The notes beneath the pieces were generated by a model. That model did no database searches, was not told the origin of the DNA, and worked only from the letters and a program-made list of their open reading frames with translations. Below are positions 18,758 to 27,914 of a stretch of DNA of 39,817 nucleotides, in pieces (positions within the stretch are counted from its first letter, which is position 1; each line of letters starts with the position of its first letter). Made by a program: the position numbers and the translations under genes. This stretch comes from an uncultured Prevotellaceae bacterium. GTDB lineage: Bacteria > Bacteroidota > Bacteroidia > Bacteroidales > Muribaculaceae. The DNA is taken from positions 1-39,817 of the forward strand of contig ONMF01000019.1 in the NCBI GenBank assembly GCA_900318865.1, read 5' to 3'.

Positions 18758-21700
18758 TCATTCTCCTGTAACTGCCAGTTTCTTGCTCTTGGTGGCCTCG
18801 TGGATGCCGTCGGTGGAAATGATGGCCCGGTAGATGTAAATGCCTCGTTGAACTCGCCTGCCGCCGTTGTCCTGCAGCGTCCAGGTGATGGGCACGGTGG
18901 TGTAGGAATCGCTGCGTCCGGTCTGAACGGTGTTCCACACGCGGCGTCCCATCAGGTCAAACACCTCGATGGTCACGGTCACCATGGCGTCGGGACGGTT
19001 GTGCTTTACATAGAATTTTGTTTCCACCGAAGCCGGGTTGCCCAGAGCATAGACATCGGCAATCTCGGGTTTCAGCCCGTTCACCACGTTGAATGTGATG
19101 GTGCGCTGGCTGGAGTTGTTGTAGACATCCCACACCTTGAGCCGCAGCGTGTGCGGCCCCTCGGCCAGGCCGGTGAGCGGGTAGTTGATGTTGCCGCGCG
19201 AGCCTTGAGTGGCCATGACGGGGGTGTAGTAGGTGGTGATGTTGTTGAAGCTCGTTTTTTCGTCGAGGGTGAGAGAAATGGCATGTCCGATGCCACTGGT
19301 GGCCAGGTTGATGCCGTTGGCATCGCTCACGGTGGCCAATAATTGTGGGTTTTCGTTCACTTCGTCGCCATCGTTGAAAGCGGCGGTGTTCAGCCCCATG
19401 GTCTCGATGACGGGGCCCACGGTGTCGGGTTTCACCGTGTGGTCAAAGCCCAGGATGCAGAAATCCTCGGACGACCCGATGGCCTCGACGGAATCGCGTG
19501 TGGAGTAGGCATAGAGGTTGATGCGCGCCGACAGGTCGGTGTCGTAGTTGGGCACGAGCATCTCGCTGGGCAGGGTGATTTTGATGTTGAATTTTCCGTT
19601 GGTCACCGAGTCGACCGAAACGGCCAGTTTGTTTTCGCGGTCGTAGAAAAGGAATGGCTTGCCGTTGCCGTTGCCGTGGGTGAGGGTGGAGTCGGCGCGG
19701 TCAAACAGGGTGGATGTGATGGCACCGTTGAAGCCCGTGGCCACTTGGCCGTCGGGGGCGATGATGGAGCCCGTGAAGGTCACCGTCTGGCGTGCCTGGA
19801 GCACAAGCAGGGTGTCGGAGTCGACCGATGTGCCGTTGATGCTCTCAATCACGGCGCGATGGCTGGGCATGGCCAGGCGCATGGCCGGGTCGCCCAGCAG
19901 GAAGTAGCGCAGGGAGTTGCTGTTGCCCAGGCCGCGGTTTTTGCCCAGGCGCAGGATGTCGCCCACACGGCGTGGCAGATTGTTCTCGTCGCGGCTGAAG
20001 ATGTAGCGTCCCACGGCAGCATTCAAGAAGCCGTTGCTGCCCGAGTAGACCAGTCGCGGCGGGGAGATGACGGCGATGGCGCCGCCATTGGCGTTGAGAA
20101 ACACTTGCTCGCCGCACGAGGGGTCGGTGCCGTCGAAGCGAGTGAATTCACACGTGGCGGCATAGAGCACGGGCAGGTGGTGGTAGAACAAGTTCTGGGC
20201 CACATCGCCCCTTCGGAGCAGATTGTTGGCCGTCATGGCGTTAGGGCTGGCGTGGCCGGTATAGTTCCACCACACAACGCCCTCGCGCAGGGTGTTATAC
20301 AGCTTGTTGCGCGCCTCGGGATACTCGCGGTTGCTGCCATTGCTCACGTTGTCGAACGCATCGATGAACACATGGTTGAACTGGTAGTCGCTGCCACCGT
20401 TGGCCTTGGCTATCTGAATCAAGTTCTCGGCTTGCTCCATGTGGGCGGCCATGTCCTCATCGTCGGCAACATTGAGTACCGATGCCTTCCACGATCCGAA
20501 ATCGGGCCGGGTGGTGTATTTGATAAGCTTGTCGACGGCTGTGCGTGCCTCGTCGAGACTGCGCACCGGGAATCGTCCCACGGCAATGTCGTGGCTGGCA
20601 TCGGCCAGCACGGCTCCCGAGCCGTCGGCCAGTGCGCTGCAGTAGTCGTCGCTGGTGTAAGAGTTGTTCTCGTAGTTGCTTGCAGGAGTTTGCCATGTGA
20701 GCAGTTTGGGGTAGTTCAGCGCTTGCTTGCTGTCGCCGATGGTGCGGTTATTGTAGTTGCCGCATCCCATCAGCAGCAAGTAGCCCAGGCGGTGGGCCGT
20801 GCTGTCGGCGCCGCGGTCCCACATCATCTTGGCCAAGTGCCTGTAGGCGATGAAATCGGGGGTGCCCGATGAGAATTCGTTGTACACCGCTTCCTGGTCC
20901 ACCACCAGCACCCGCATTTTGTCCACCGTGCGGTGCATGGCGGCCACGCGCTCGGCCTGGGCGAGGTACTGTGCGGGGCTGATGATAATCAGGTCGGGGG
21001 TGGGCTGGCCGTGCAGGTCTTGTGTTTTCACTTTGTCGCTGGCCAGCGTGGGATGGTCGAAGTCGGTTCCATTTTCACTCCACACCACCAGCTCGCGCCG
21101 GCCGTTGGCGATGGGCGAGAAAAACAAGTCGGTGCCACTCAGGCTGGTAGCCACCTGCTTGATGGCCCAGGGCTGGGTCACATCCCACACCCTGATGTGC
21201 TGTCCGCCGCCCGCCACGCGGTAAGTCTGCGAGGTGGCGGCCTGTGCGAGTCCCACGCACAGTTGTGAGTTGTCGGTCATGTCCAGGGCACGCTGGTAGT
21301 TCACCGTGATGTAGTCGAGGCGTGCCAGCGTGGCATTGTTGCTCGAGAAGTTGACGGTGAAGGTTATTTCGGGCGTGGCGCCGTTTTCGGTGGAAATGGT
21401 TTTGGTGAAGGATTTGACCAGGTACAGGCAATGCGAGTCGGTCGTCGAGCCGATAGAATCGCGCCGGTTGTTGGTGGTCAGGCTGTTGCCGTTGCACTGG
21501 AAAGTGAGGTAATTGATGCCCGACGAGGAGCGCGCGGCAAAGTTGGTGAGCACTTGAACCGGGGTGCCGCCCTGCAGCCCGGGCAGGGCGAATTTGAACG
21601 ACTGCGACTTGGTGTAGCGAAAGTCCTCACCCAGGAACACCCGGCCCGTTTCGCCGGGATTGGTGAGCTCCTCCTCGTGGAAGGTGCGCTCGGTGAACGA

Positions 21701-22198
21701 GTGGATGGGCGTGTCTGAATCGGCCACTGTTCCGGCCGTGGGTGCCTCGACGTCTTCGCCTTGGTCGCTCACAAAATAGTAGGCCAGCGTGGAGTAGGGG
21801 TGCTGCACCTGAACGTGCGGCACAAGGCTGGAGCCCGTCTGCCATGTGATGGGGCCTTGCGCATAGAACAGGATGCGGTCGTCATGCCTCATCACCGGCA
21901 CGGCTGGCAGGTCGTCGGGGGCATCGGCGCTGAGAACTTCCGACAGCGGCGCGCCGCCGAAACCGTACACATGCACTTTGCTGAGGTCGGGGAAACCCCA
22001 GTTTCGTGCATCGGCGGCAGTGATTTGGAAGATGCCGCTATGGTCAACGGCAATTTTTACCCAGCGGCCCTCGGCCAGTTTCGAATGTGGGGCATAGCGG
22101 GCGGCATCGTAGGCCAGGGCTGTCGAGTAGCCTGTCAATAACAGCAAGATGGCCGTGGCACAATGTTTTATGAGTGTGTTGGTGCGAAATTTCATCAT
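18758..22198 (-). CDS. porU: Type IX secretion system sortase PorU
   Basis: 1146 residues with a signal peptide at about 1-30. Family knowledge: PorU is the surface cysteine peptidase that removes the C-terminal signal of T9SS cargo and links it to anionic LPS, working with PorV. Of the four C25 proteins here, this one carries the PorU-typical peptidase segment: YNEFSSGTPD, ADDEDMAAHMEQAE, NYTGHASPNAMT with His649, AATCEFTRFDG with Cys683, then GEQVFLNANGGAIAVIS and the FLLGDPAMRL motif. It ends with a CTD-like domain (RRVWNTVQTG, RGIYIYRAIISTDG, KSKKLAVTGE). It lies 52 bp upstream of rex. The assignment is high for family and good for orthology. Confidence 0.9.
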   Translation of the reverse strand: MMKFRTNTLIKHCATAILLLLTGYSTALAYDAARYAPHSKLAEGRWVKIAVDHSGIFQITAADARNWGFPDLSKVHVYGFGGAPLSEVLSADAPDDLPAVPVMRHDDRILFYAQGPITWQTGSSLVPHVQVQHPYSTLAYYFVSDQGEDVEAPTAGTVADSDTPIHSFTERTFHEEELTNPGETGRVFLGEDFRYTKSQSFKFALPGLQGGTPVQVLTNFAARSSSGINYLTFQCNGNSLTTNNRRDSIGSTTDSHCLYLVKSFTKTISTENGATPEITFTVNFSSNNATLARLDYITVNYQRALDMTDNSQLCVGLAQAATSQTYRVAGGGQHIRVWDVTQPWAIKQVATSLSGTDLFFSPIANGRRELVVWSENGTDFDHPTLASDKVKTQDLHGQPTPDLIIISPAQYLAQAERVAAMHRTVDKMRVLVVDQEAVYNEFSSGTPDFIAYRHLAKMMWDRGADSTAHRLGYLLLMGCGNYNNRTIGDSKQALNYPKLLTWQTPASNYENNSYTSDDYCSALADGSGAVLADASHDIAVGRFPVRSLDEARTAVDKLIKYTTRPDFGSWKASVLNVADDEDMAAHMEQAENLIQIAKANGGSDYQFNHVFIDAFDNVSNGSNREYPEARNKLYNTLREGVVWWNYTGHASPNAMTANNLLRRGDVAQNLFYHHLPVLYAATCEFTRFDGTDPSCGEQVFLNANGGAIAVISPPRLVYSGSNGFLNAAVGRYIFSRDENNLPRRVGDILRLGKNRGLGNSNSLRYFLLGDPAMRLAMPSHRAVIESINGTSVDSDTLLVLQARQTVTFTGSIIAPDGQVATGFNGAITSTLFDRADSTLTHGNGNGKPFLFYDRENKLAVSVDSVTNGKFNIKITLPSEMLVPNYDTDLSARINLYAYSTRDSVEAIGSSEDFCILGFDHTVKPDTVGPVIETMGLNTAAFNDGDEVNENPQLLATVSDANGINLATSGIGHAISLTLDEKTSFNNITTYYTPVMATQGSRGNINYPLTGLAEGPHTLRLKVWDVYNNSSQRTITFNVVNGLKPEIADVYALGNPASVETKFYVKHNRPDAMVTVTIEVFDLMGRRVWNTVQTGRSDSYTTVPITWTLQDNGGRRVQRGIYIYRAIISTDGIHEATKSKKLAVTGE

Positions 22199-22310
22199 AG
22201 AGTTATGTAGTCTTTACCTTAATAAATAACGCACATCACTTTCTTTTATTGTGTGCCGGCCTTCAAGCCTGCCCATGATTGTGGCTCGACGGAGGCAAGA
22301 CGAAGGGTTT

Positions 22311-23609
22311 TTATTCCACTCCCAGTTGCTTCTTGAGCCATGCGTGGGCATCGTCCACCTGCCAGGGATAGAGCCAGTGGCCGGTGTCGCGCCCCACCTC
22401 GAGTGTCTTGGGGGCGGTGATGACATTATAGGCGCTGAAAGTGGATGTGGGGCAGCAGGCAGGGTCGTTGTATCCCCACGCGTAAAAGCCCGGAACCTTG
22501 AGCAGGCGGGCAAAGTTCACGGTGTCGTAGTAGCGTGAAACGGCCATGCGTGCCTCCAGGTTGGGCTCGGCAGGGTTGCGGAACAAGTGGGGCCAGCCGC
22601 CGCCGCGGCCGTGATAGTAGCCGGTGAGCTCGCAGAATGCAGGAAAATAGGCAAACAGTGCGCGCACTTTCGGGCTCAATGCGGCGGTGATGATAGAGAG
22701 CATGCCGCCCTGGCTGCCGCCATAGGTGGCGATGCGGGTGCTGTCTACATCGGGGCGGGTGCACAGGTAGTCCACGGCGCGCACGCACCCCAGGATGGCA
22801 CGTTTGTAGTAGTAAGTGTCGCGGTTGTCGATGCCGATGGTGGTGTAGCCCGACAGGGCACCCGCCTCGAGCTGGCGGTAGATTTCTTGTGACTGGTCCA
22901 CCGGGATGCCGTGAACGCCGATTTCCAGCACCACGTAGCCCTGATAGGCCAGCTCGTTGGGGCCGGTGAACGAGCGCACGGCGGCACCGGGCAACCGCAG
23001 GATGGCCGGCTTGCGCCCGGGCGTCTTGGGCACGGTGAGCACACCGTAGACGAAGTTTCCGCGGCGGTAGGATTGCAGCCGCAGGTAGTACACGTCCACA
23101 CGGTCGTTGCTCTGCTCGGCATTGTGGCGTAGCGTGGGCATCATGGGCACCTGCGCGGCCTTGGCTATGGCCTCGTTCCAGAATTGCTCAAAGTCGGCGG
23201 GCATGGTGGTGGTGGGCTTGATGTCGAAGGGGTCGGCGGCCAGATTGGTCATCGATGAATAGGTGCGTCCGTCAAGCTCAACCTTCACTCTGACGCTGGT
23301 GAACCCCGGTGCTTTGGCCGCCGGCACGGTGAAGTGTGCCACGCCCGAGGCATCGGTGGTGACGGTGCCGTTGTAGACGGCATCGAGCTTGTCGGGGCCG
23401 TAGCTGTAGCTGATGGTGGTGCCTGCCATGCGTGCGTTTTCCTTGATGGCATAGGCGGTGATGTGGGCCTCCTCGCCCACGTGGTAGGTCCAGTCGGCAT
23501 GGTCGGGCTCGGCCACAACGGTGATGTATTGATGACTCGACGACTGCGCTGCGGCAACAAGCGCGCAACATGCAACAATGAAAGAACAAACAGAAAAGCG
23601 ACGCATCAT
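22311..23609 (-). CDS. Secreted acetyl esterase, CE7 (acetyl xylan esterase / cephalosporin-C deacetylase) type
   Basis: 432 residues from MMRRFSV (23609). The open frame extends to 23651, but only the shorter start gives a clean signal peptide (ending near AAAQ). Residues about 25-125 form an Ig-like domain (EPDHADWTYHVGEEAHITAY). The alpha/beta-hydrolase follows with the nucleophile Ser299 in YGGSQGG, Asp382 in GYNDPACCPTST and His411 in DTGHW, the CE7 triad arrangement. CE7 enzymes remove acetyl groups from xylo-oligosaccharides and related sugars. An exported form with an N-terminal Ig domain is common in gut Bacteroidales. It lies 112 bp upstream of porU. Confidence 0.85.
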   Translation of the reverse strand: MMRRFSVCSFIVACCALVAAAQSSSHQYITVVAEPDHADWTYHVGEEAHITAYAIKENARMAGTTISYSYGPDKLDAVYNGTVTTDASGVAHFTVPAAKAPGFTSVRVKVELDGRTYSSMTNLAADPFDIKPTTTMPADFEQFWNEAIAKAAQVPMMPTLRHNAEQSNDRVDVYYLRLQSYRRGNFVYGVLTVPKTPGRKPAILRLPGAAVRSFTGPNELAYQGYVVLEIGVHGIPVDQSQEIYRQLEAGALSGYTTIGIDNRDTYYYKRAILGCVRAVDYLCTRPDVDSTRIATYGGSQGGMLSIITAALSPKVRALFAYFPAFCELTGYYHGRGGGWPHLFRNPAEPNLEARMAVSRYYDTVNFARLLKVPGFYAWGYNDPACCPTSTFSAYNVITAPKTLEVGRDTGHWLYPWQVDDAHAWLKKQLGVE

Positions 23610-23687
23610 AGGCCTGTTTTTATACGGTTGGGTTAATATTGATTGATTCAAAGATTATTCTTTTCAGGTGATCCGAAATATCCGGTC

Positions 23688-24617
23688 TCACCGGCTCACT
23701 TTAAAGGCAATGTGCTTGTTATAGATGGAAACATAGAGCCGGCCATCGCTGCCGAGGGCAAACCAATGCGGGGAAGAAGCAACCCAGAGCTGCTGCTTCC
23801 TGACACCCGTGAACCGGTTCAGGACGTAGACATAATCGTTCTTGCCCGACTCGCCGAATCCGCACACAATGGAATTGTCAATAATTAGGAAGTTGTTGGA
23901 GTTGCAAGTGTTTGGCTTACTGACCCACAGCGTTTTGTCGGTGGCCGTGTCGATAGCCACGACGTAGGCATTCAGCCCATGGTCAAAACCCAGTAAGCCC
24001 GAAATGCTGAAGTAAAGAATTCCATCCTTCACGACTGCCCAGTCGACCGACTGCCTGTCGATGTCGCTGGCTCGGTTTTTGGGAGGGAAAGTCATTGCCG
24101 ATGTGTTATAAACCTTCTTCACCTCTCTCGAAGGGTCGACGAGCATAATCAGGTGAGGGTCTCGTCCTCGTCGTGAGATATCCAGCTCCGATTCCCCCCA
24201 TGGCAGAGGTTCCGTACTGGGTGCCCTGCCATAAGTGGCCACGGGATAGTCGCCGTCGTAGAACACATCGTTCAGAATCCATTCATCGCTGTAAATTTCC
24301 GGCACGATGTCAGGTATACGGTAATCCGTGTCGTCCCAGCCGAGAGTGGGGTGCCCGATGATGTTTCCTACTTTCAGCTCCGGCAGCGCCAGGGCATTAT
24401 AATCGTCCATTGCTTTTTCGTATTTGGTCCTGAAAAGGGTGACGACCTTATTCTTCCCCTTGGGGGCTTTGACGAGCGTCTGTCCGTTAAAGTTGGATAC
24501 CGCTATGGGAACAATCTGGGTTGCATGCTCAACACCGTTGAGCGTGTAATTCTGTGCCTGGGCAAAAAACATTGCGGTCAAGAACACAGCTACTGACAGG
24601 GCTACTCTTTTCATCAT
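23688..24617 (-). CDS. Secreted beta-propeller-like protein of unknown function
   Basis: 309 residues from MMKRVALS (24617), with a signal peptide cut near FAQAQ. The open frame continues to 24704, but that part would precede the predicted transcription start. The C-terminal half has PQQ/Kelch-like strands: DWAVVKDGILYFSISG, YVVAIDTATDKTLW, DYVYVLNRFTGVRKQQLW, FALGSDGRLYVS. These suggest a beta-propeller. No catalytic motif was seen and the exact family is not recognised. It is followed on the same strand by the CE7 esterase after 78 bp. Confidence 0.65.
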   Translation of the reverse strand: MMKRVALSVAVFLTAMFFAQAQNYTLNGVEHATQIVPIAVSNFNGQTLVKAPKGKNKVVTLFRTKYEKAMDDYNALALPELKVGNIIGHPTLGWDDTDYRIPDIVPEIYSDEWILNDVFYDGDYPVATYGRAPSTEPLPWGESELDISRRGRDPHLIMLVDPSREVKKVYNTSAMTFPPKNRASDIDRQSVDWAVVKDGILYFSISGLLGFDHGLNAYVVAIDTATDKTLWVSKPNTCNSNNFLIIDNSIVCGFGESGKNDYVYVLNRFTGVRKQQLWVASSPHWFALGSDGRLYVSIYNKHIAFKVSR

Positions 24618-24706
24618 GAGGAATATTAATACTGCAACAATAAAACTCCAAGCAATTTTATGAGGATTACAGCCGGTGACCCGACGCATCCCGATGGTTC
24701 TCACAA

Positions 24707-24737
24707 CAAAAATAGTGAATTTTGATGAGAAAACAAT
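24707..24737 (-). promoter_or_regulatory. Promoter of the beta-propeller gene
   Basis: On the minus strand, ATTG (24734-24737), 19 bp, then TATTTTTG (24707-24714). The leader to the ATG at 24617 would be about 85 nt. Confidence 0.6.
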
Positions 24738-24849
24738 GTGACGGGCGGCAAAAATGAAAAATTATTGCGTTTACATGATTTTTGTGGACGGCATGGCGCT
24801 TGTTAATAATTTTTTCCCTGCAGGTTGCCCACAATGCCAAATTTATTGT

Positions 24850-24857
24850 TACCTTTG
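24850..24857 (+). promoter_or_regulatory. -7 box of the thymidine kinase promoter
   Basis: TACCTTTG fits TAnnTTTG. A start near 24863 gives a leader of about 38 nt to the ATG at 24901 and excludes upstream in-frame start codons from 24754. Confidence 0.6.
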
Positions 24858-24900
24858 TTGCAATGCCGGCGCTCATCATCTCGCCGGCTCACCTGAGGAC

Positions 24901-25530
24901 ATGAACGGACAAGGCAAACTTTATTTCAGATACGGCACCATGGGCTCGGCCAAGACAGCCATGCTGCTCACCCAGGCCTATAATTTCGAGGAACGCGGCA
25001 TGAAATACCTGTGCATGAAACCCATCATCGACGACCGCGAGAACGACAACGTGATTCGCTCGCGCATCGGCATTGAGCGCAAGTGCACATGGATTTATCC
25101 CGACACCGACCTCTATGAGATGCTCAAAACACTCTTTGAGCGCACCCGGGTGGTGAAAGACTGGATTCTGGTGGATGAGGCACAGTTCCTGAATGCCCAG
25201 CAAATCGACCAGCTGGCCCGCGTGGTCGACGACTATGGCGTGAACGTGGTGTGCTATGGCCTGCGCACCGATTTCCAGTCGCACCTGTTCGAGGGGTCGC
25301 GCCGCCTACTTGAGATAGCCGACACCATCGACGAGGTGAAGTCTACCTGCTCGTGCGGCCGGAAGACGATTATCAACGCACGCATCGACAGCTCGGGCAA
25401 CATTGTCACCGACGGCGACCAAGTGGAGATTGGCGGAGACGACAAGTACGTGGCCCTGTGCCGCAGTTGCTGGCGCAACCGCCGCATAGAGAGTACCAGC
25501 CGCAATGCCTTGAAATTTGAGGGCGAGTGA
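24901..25530 (+). CDS. tdk: Thymidine kinase, TK1 (class II) type
   Basis: 209 residues. It phosphorylates thymidine to dTMP for nucleotide salvage in the cytoplasm. P-loop GTMGSAKT (12-19), Walker B-like DEAQF (92-96), and a zinc site made of CSCG plus CRSC in the C-terminal third. The length fits the family. The start at 24901 (MNGQGKLYFRYG) matches the family N-terminus and the promoter position. It converges with the holin-family gene, with 6 bp between stops. Confidence 0.95.
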   Translation: MNGQGKLYFRYGTMGSAKTAMLLTQAYNFEERGMKYLCMKPIIDDRENDNVIRSRIGIERKCTWIYPDTDLYEMLKTLFERTRVVKDWILVDEAQFLNAQQIDQLARVVDDYGVNVVCYGLRTDFQSHLFEGSRRLLEIADTIDEVKSTCSCGRKTIINARIDSSGNIVTDGDQVEIGGDDKYVALCRSCWRNRRIESTSRNALKFEGE

Positions 25531-25536
25531 GCTTCT

Positions 25537-25878
25537 TTATTTCTTCTTGCCCAGCACCAGGTGCAGCAGCCAGCCCACAATGCACAGCGCCACACTGAAT
25601 GCCAGGGCCCACCAGAAGTTTTCCACCTTGAAATAATCGCCCATGCACCAGTCGGCCAGCATCACCATCAAGGCATTGATGACCAGGGTGAAAAGGCCCA
25701 GCGTGAGCAGGTTGATGGGCAGAGACAAGAACTTGATGACCGGACGAATCAAGGTGTTGATAACTCCCAGCACGATGGCCACCAGCACAGTGGCCCACCA
25801 GGGCTGTACCGTGACGCCGTCGAGCACCCAAGCGGTGATACCGACGGCCAAAGCCGAAATAATGAGTCGAAGAATCAT
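25537..25878 (-). CDS. Phage-holin-family (PF04020-type) small membrane protein
   Basis: 113 residues from MILRLIISALAVG (25878). It has four hydrophobic segments and the typical NTLIRPVIKFLSLPINLLTLGLFTLVINALM core of the four-helix Phage_holin_4_2 family. Such chromosomal proteins are widespread in Bacteroidetes and Firmicutes and are not tied to prophages; their role is unclear. No other phage gene is nearby. The upstream extension of the frame (to 25941) starts before the promoter. Confidence 0.85.
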   Translation of the reverse strand: MILRLIISALAVGITAWVLDGVTVQPWWATVLVAIVLGVINTLIRPVIKFLSLPINLLTLGLFTLVINALMVMLADWCMGDYFKVENFWWALAFSVALCIVGWLLHLVLGKKK

Positions 25879-25908
25879 GATAATCGATAGGATTTCAGTT
25901 GTAGACTT

Positions 25909-25916
25909 CAAAGATA
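25909..25916 (-). promoter_or_regulatory. -7 box of the holin-family gene
   Basis: TATCTTTG on the minus strand, with a TTTG 22 bp upstream. The leader is about 25 nt. Confidence 0.6.
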
Positions 25917-26022
25917 GCGATTTTTCCCGCTTCGAGCACAAAAAAATCGCGAAAAAACTCCATTTTGTCGGCCGAAATGACTAATTTCGCATCATGATAA
26001 GCCAAACTACTCACTAACCGCC

Positions 26023-26961
26023 ATGACCGAAATCAATAAAAAACTGCTCAAGCAAGCGCAAGACTATGTGATGATATTTCTTGGGCTGGCTTCCTATGCT
26101 TTTGGATTCACTGCATTCATCTTGCCCGAGAAGGTGGTTACGGGCGGTGTCACGGGTGTGGCTTCGCTCTTGTTTTTCGGGCTGGGATGGAATGTGGCTG
26201 TGACCTATTTCATCATCAATGTGATCTTGCTGGCCATCGCATTCCGCACGGTGGGCAAGCAGTTTGTCATTCGCACGATTATCGGGGCTAGCGCGGCCAC
26301 CCTGCTCATCGGCTTCATGGAGCCGTTGTTCACCGAGCCGATCGTGGCGCAGCAGCCGTTTATGAATGTGATTATCGGCGCCATCTTTTGCGGAGTGGGA
26401 ATCGGCACGGTGTTTGTCCACAACGGGAGCAGCGCCGGCACCGACATTGTGGCGGCCATGGTCACCAAGTACACCAACATCTCCTTCGGGCGCATGATGC
26501 TCTACATGGACTTGTTCATCATCTCGTCGTCCTACATCATCTTCCAGAGCATCGACAAGATAGTGTATGGCCTCATCTTCATGATTATCAATTCATTTGT
26601 TGCCGATATGGTAATCAACAACAACCGGCAGGCTGTGCAGTTCATGATTTTCTCGGAAAAATGGGAAGACATTGCCAATGCCATCAACAATGAGGCCCAC
26701 CGCGGATGCACCCTGCTGCACGGCACCGGCTGGTACACCAAGCGCGACGTGAAAATCCTGCTGGTGATGTGCCGCAAGATGGAGAGTGTGCACATCTTTC
26801 GTATCATCAAAGCCGTCGACGACCAGGCGCTCATTTCGCAATCGAACATGAACGGAGTGTACGGTCTGGGCTTCGACGAGGTGAAGGTGCGTATGCACAA
26901 GTACAAACCCAAGATGGCCGACGAAACCACCGCACGCCCCTCATCCACCGACCCGTCATGA
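26023..26961 (+). CDS. YitT family membrane protein (DUF161 + DUF2179)
   Basis: 312 residues. The N-terminal 200 residues hold about five to six membrane helices, with family motifs VTGGVTGVASLLFF, FVHNGSSAGTDIVAA and KIVYGLIFMIINSFVADMVI. The cytoplasmic C-terminal DUF2179 domain follows (residues about 205-290: HRGCTLLHGTGWYTKRDVKILLVMCRKME). Family function is unknown; a transport role is often assumed. A -7-like TAATTTCG (25982-25989) precedes it. Its stop overlaps the next start (ATGA, 26958-26961), so the two genes are probably co-translated. Confidence 0.9.
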   Translation: MTEINKKLLKQAQDYVMIFLGLASYAFGFTAFILPEKVVTGGVTGVASLLFFGLGWNVAVTYFIINVILLAIAFRTVGKQFVIRTIIGASAATLLIGFMEPLFTEPIVAQQPFMNVIIGAIFCGVGIGTVFVHNGSSAGTDIVAAMVTKYTNISFGRMMLYMDLFIISSSYIIFQSIDKIVYGLIFMIINSFVADMVINNNRQAVQFMIFSEKWEDIANAINNEAHRGCTLLHGTGWYTKRDVKILLVMCRKMESVHIFRIIKAVDDQALISQSNMNGVYGLGFDEVKVRMHKYKPKMADETTARPSSTDPS

Positions 26962-27455
26962 CTACCGCGCGCCCCTTTTCAGCAATCGCATACCGGCATC
27001 TTGTGATGACGGCCATCATGCTGGCCGCCACGGTGTGCGCCATGGCGCAGCCGGCCGGCCGCAAGTCGGTGAGCGTTACCTACGACTATGCCACCAAGCA
27101 CCGCCAGAGCGGTTTCGGGTTTAATTTCACGTTTGACATCTTTGAGCGGTTCCGCCTTGAGCCCGAAATGATTTATTTCACCACCCGCGGGGGCGTGTCG
27201 ACCCTTAACCTGGGGCTCAGCCTACACTATCTGGTGCCTGTGGCCGGCATACTGCGCGTGTACCCCACAGCCGGCATCAGCTACACCCACTGGGGATATG
27301 AGGGCCCCGACGAGAGCCGAGTGAGCGTGCTGGCCGGTGGTGGAGCCGAGTTGTGGTTGGGCAAGCGCTGGGCGCTGGTGGTGGAGGAACGCCTGCAGCT
27401 GGTGTCGCACGAATCCCAAGCTCTCACCACGCTGGGCCTGCGTCATTCCTTCTGA
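26958..27455 (+). CDS. Small outer-membrane beta-barrel-like protein
   Basis: 165 residues. A signal peptide (about 1-31) ends near AMAQP. The rest alternates polar and hydrophobic residues as in small OMPs: KSVSVTYDYATKHR, GFGFNFTFDIFERFRLEPEMIYF, TAGISYTHWGY, GGGAELWLGKRWALVVEERLQL. It ends in Phe (LRHSF), as barrel proteins do. It has no recognised family. The 4-nt overlap with the YitT gene indicates coupled translation. Confidence 0.75.
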   Translation: MTTARPFSAIAYRHLVMTAIMLAATVCAMAQPAGRKSVSVTYDYATKHRQSGFGFNFTFDIFERFRLEPEMIYFTTRGGVSTLNLGLSLHYLVPVAGILRVYPTAGISYTHWGYEGPDESRVSVLAGGGAELWLGKRWALVVEERLQLVSHESQALTTLGLRHSF

Positions 27456-27478
27456 GCGGTTTCTGGCAGGGAGAAGAA

Positions 27479-27512
27479 AAAAACGGGCATCCTCATGTGA
27501 AGGATGCCGTTT
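27479..27512. terminator. Bidirectional terminator between the barrel gene and ferredoxin gene
   Basis: An A run, then the stem CGGGCATCCT / AGGATGCCG (one bulged G) with a short loop, then a T run. It serves the convergent genes on either side. Confidence 0.85.
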
Positions 27513-27546
27513 TAATTTAATGAGTTGCTTTGAATTCGAAAAGGGA

Positions 27547-27714
27547 TTATCCCTCGCTGATGGCCTCGTTGGGGCAGGCCTCGGCGCAAGTGCCGCAGCT
27601 GATGCAGGTGTCAGGGTCAATCACATAGATGTCGCCTTCGCTGATAGCGCCCGTGGGGCAAACCGACATGCAGGTGCCGCAAGCAACACAATTATCGTCA
27701 ATTACGTAAGCCAT
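27547..27714 (-). CDS. 2[4Fe-4S] ferredoxin
   Basis: 55 residues, the usual size of clostridial-type ferredoxins. Two CxxCxxCxxxCP motifs are complete: CVACGTCMSVCP and CISCGTCAEACP. It begins MAYVIDDN and ends AISEG. It carries electrons for anaerobic metabolism in the cytoplasm (for example pyruvate:ferredoxin oxidoreductase). It is a single-gene unit with its own promoter and a shared terminator. Confidence 0.95.
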   Translation of the reverse strand: MAYVIDDNCVACGTCMSVCPTGAISEGDIYVIDPDTCISCGTCAEACPNEAISEG

Positions 27715-27765
27715 TGTAGTAAGTAATTAAAAAATGAATAATGTTAATAGTAGTAAACTTGGTGG

Positions 27766-27773
27766 CAAATGTA
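27766..27773 (-). promoter_or_regulatory. -7 box of the ferredoxin promoter
   Basis: TACATTTG on the minus strand. The upstream -33 region is only T-rich. The leader is about 45-50 nt, AT-rich and unstructured. Confidence 0.6.
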
Positions 27774-27869
27774 ATGCTTTTTATTGAAAAAACATCATGT
27801 TTGACCAAATTTCTTTGCGCCAACCGGCAAAATCTGTGCCAAAACAGCTGCGATGTGGGAAAAAAAACT

Positions 27870-27877
27870 TATCTTTG
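27870..27877 (+). promoter_or_regulatory. -7 box of the SUI1-factor promoter
   Basis: TATCTTTG preceded by an A run; no clear TTTG at 19-21 bp. The predicted start near 27884 favours the ATG at 27915 over a TTG at 27888. Confidence 0.55.
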
Positions 27878-27914
27878 TGTGTAATCATTGGAAACCATAA
27901 ATCCCTATTATAAA

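Noticed and set aside
19343..20872. 509-codon plus-strand frame across porU
   Set aside because: Antisense to the conserved PorU peptidase domain; no homology or promoter.
23646..23654. Possible promoter for the CE7 esterase (TAATCTTTG)
   Set aside because: It has one extra base compared with TAnnTTTG and no TTTG at the right distance; transcription from the upstream beta-propeller gene is equally possible.
25537..25878. Holin-like gene as a sign of a prophage
   Set aside because: No other phage gene is near it, and this family is common as a lone chromosomal gene.
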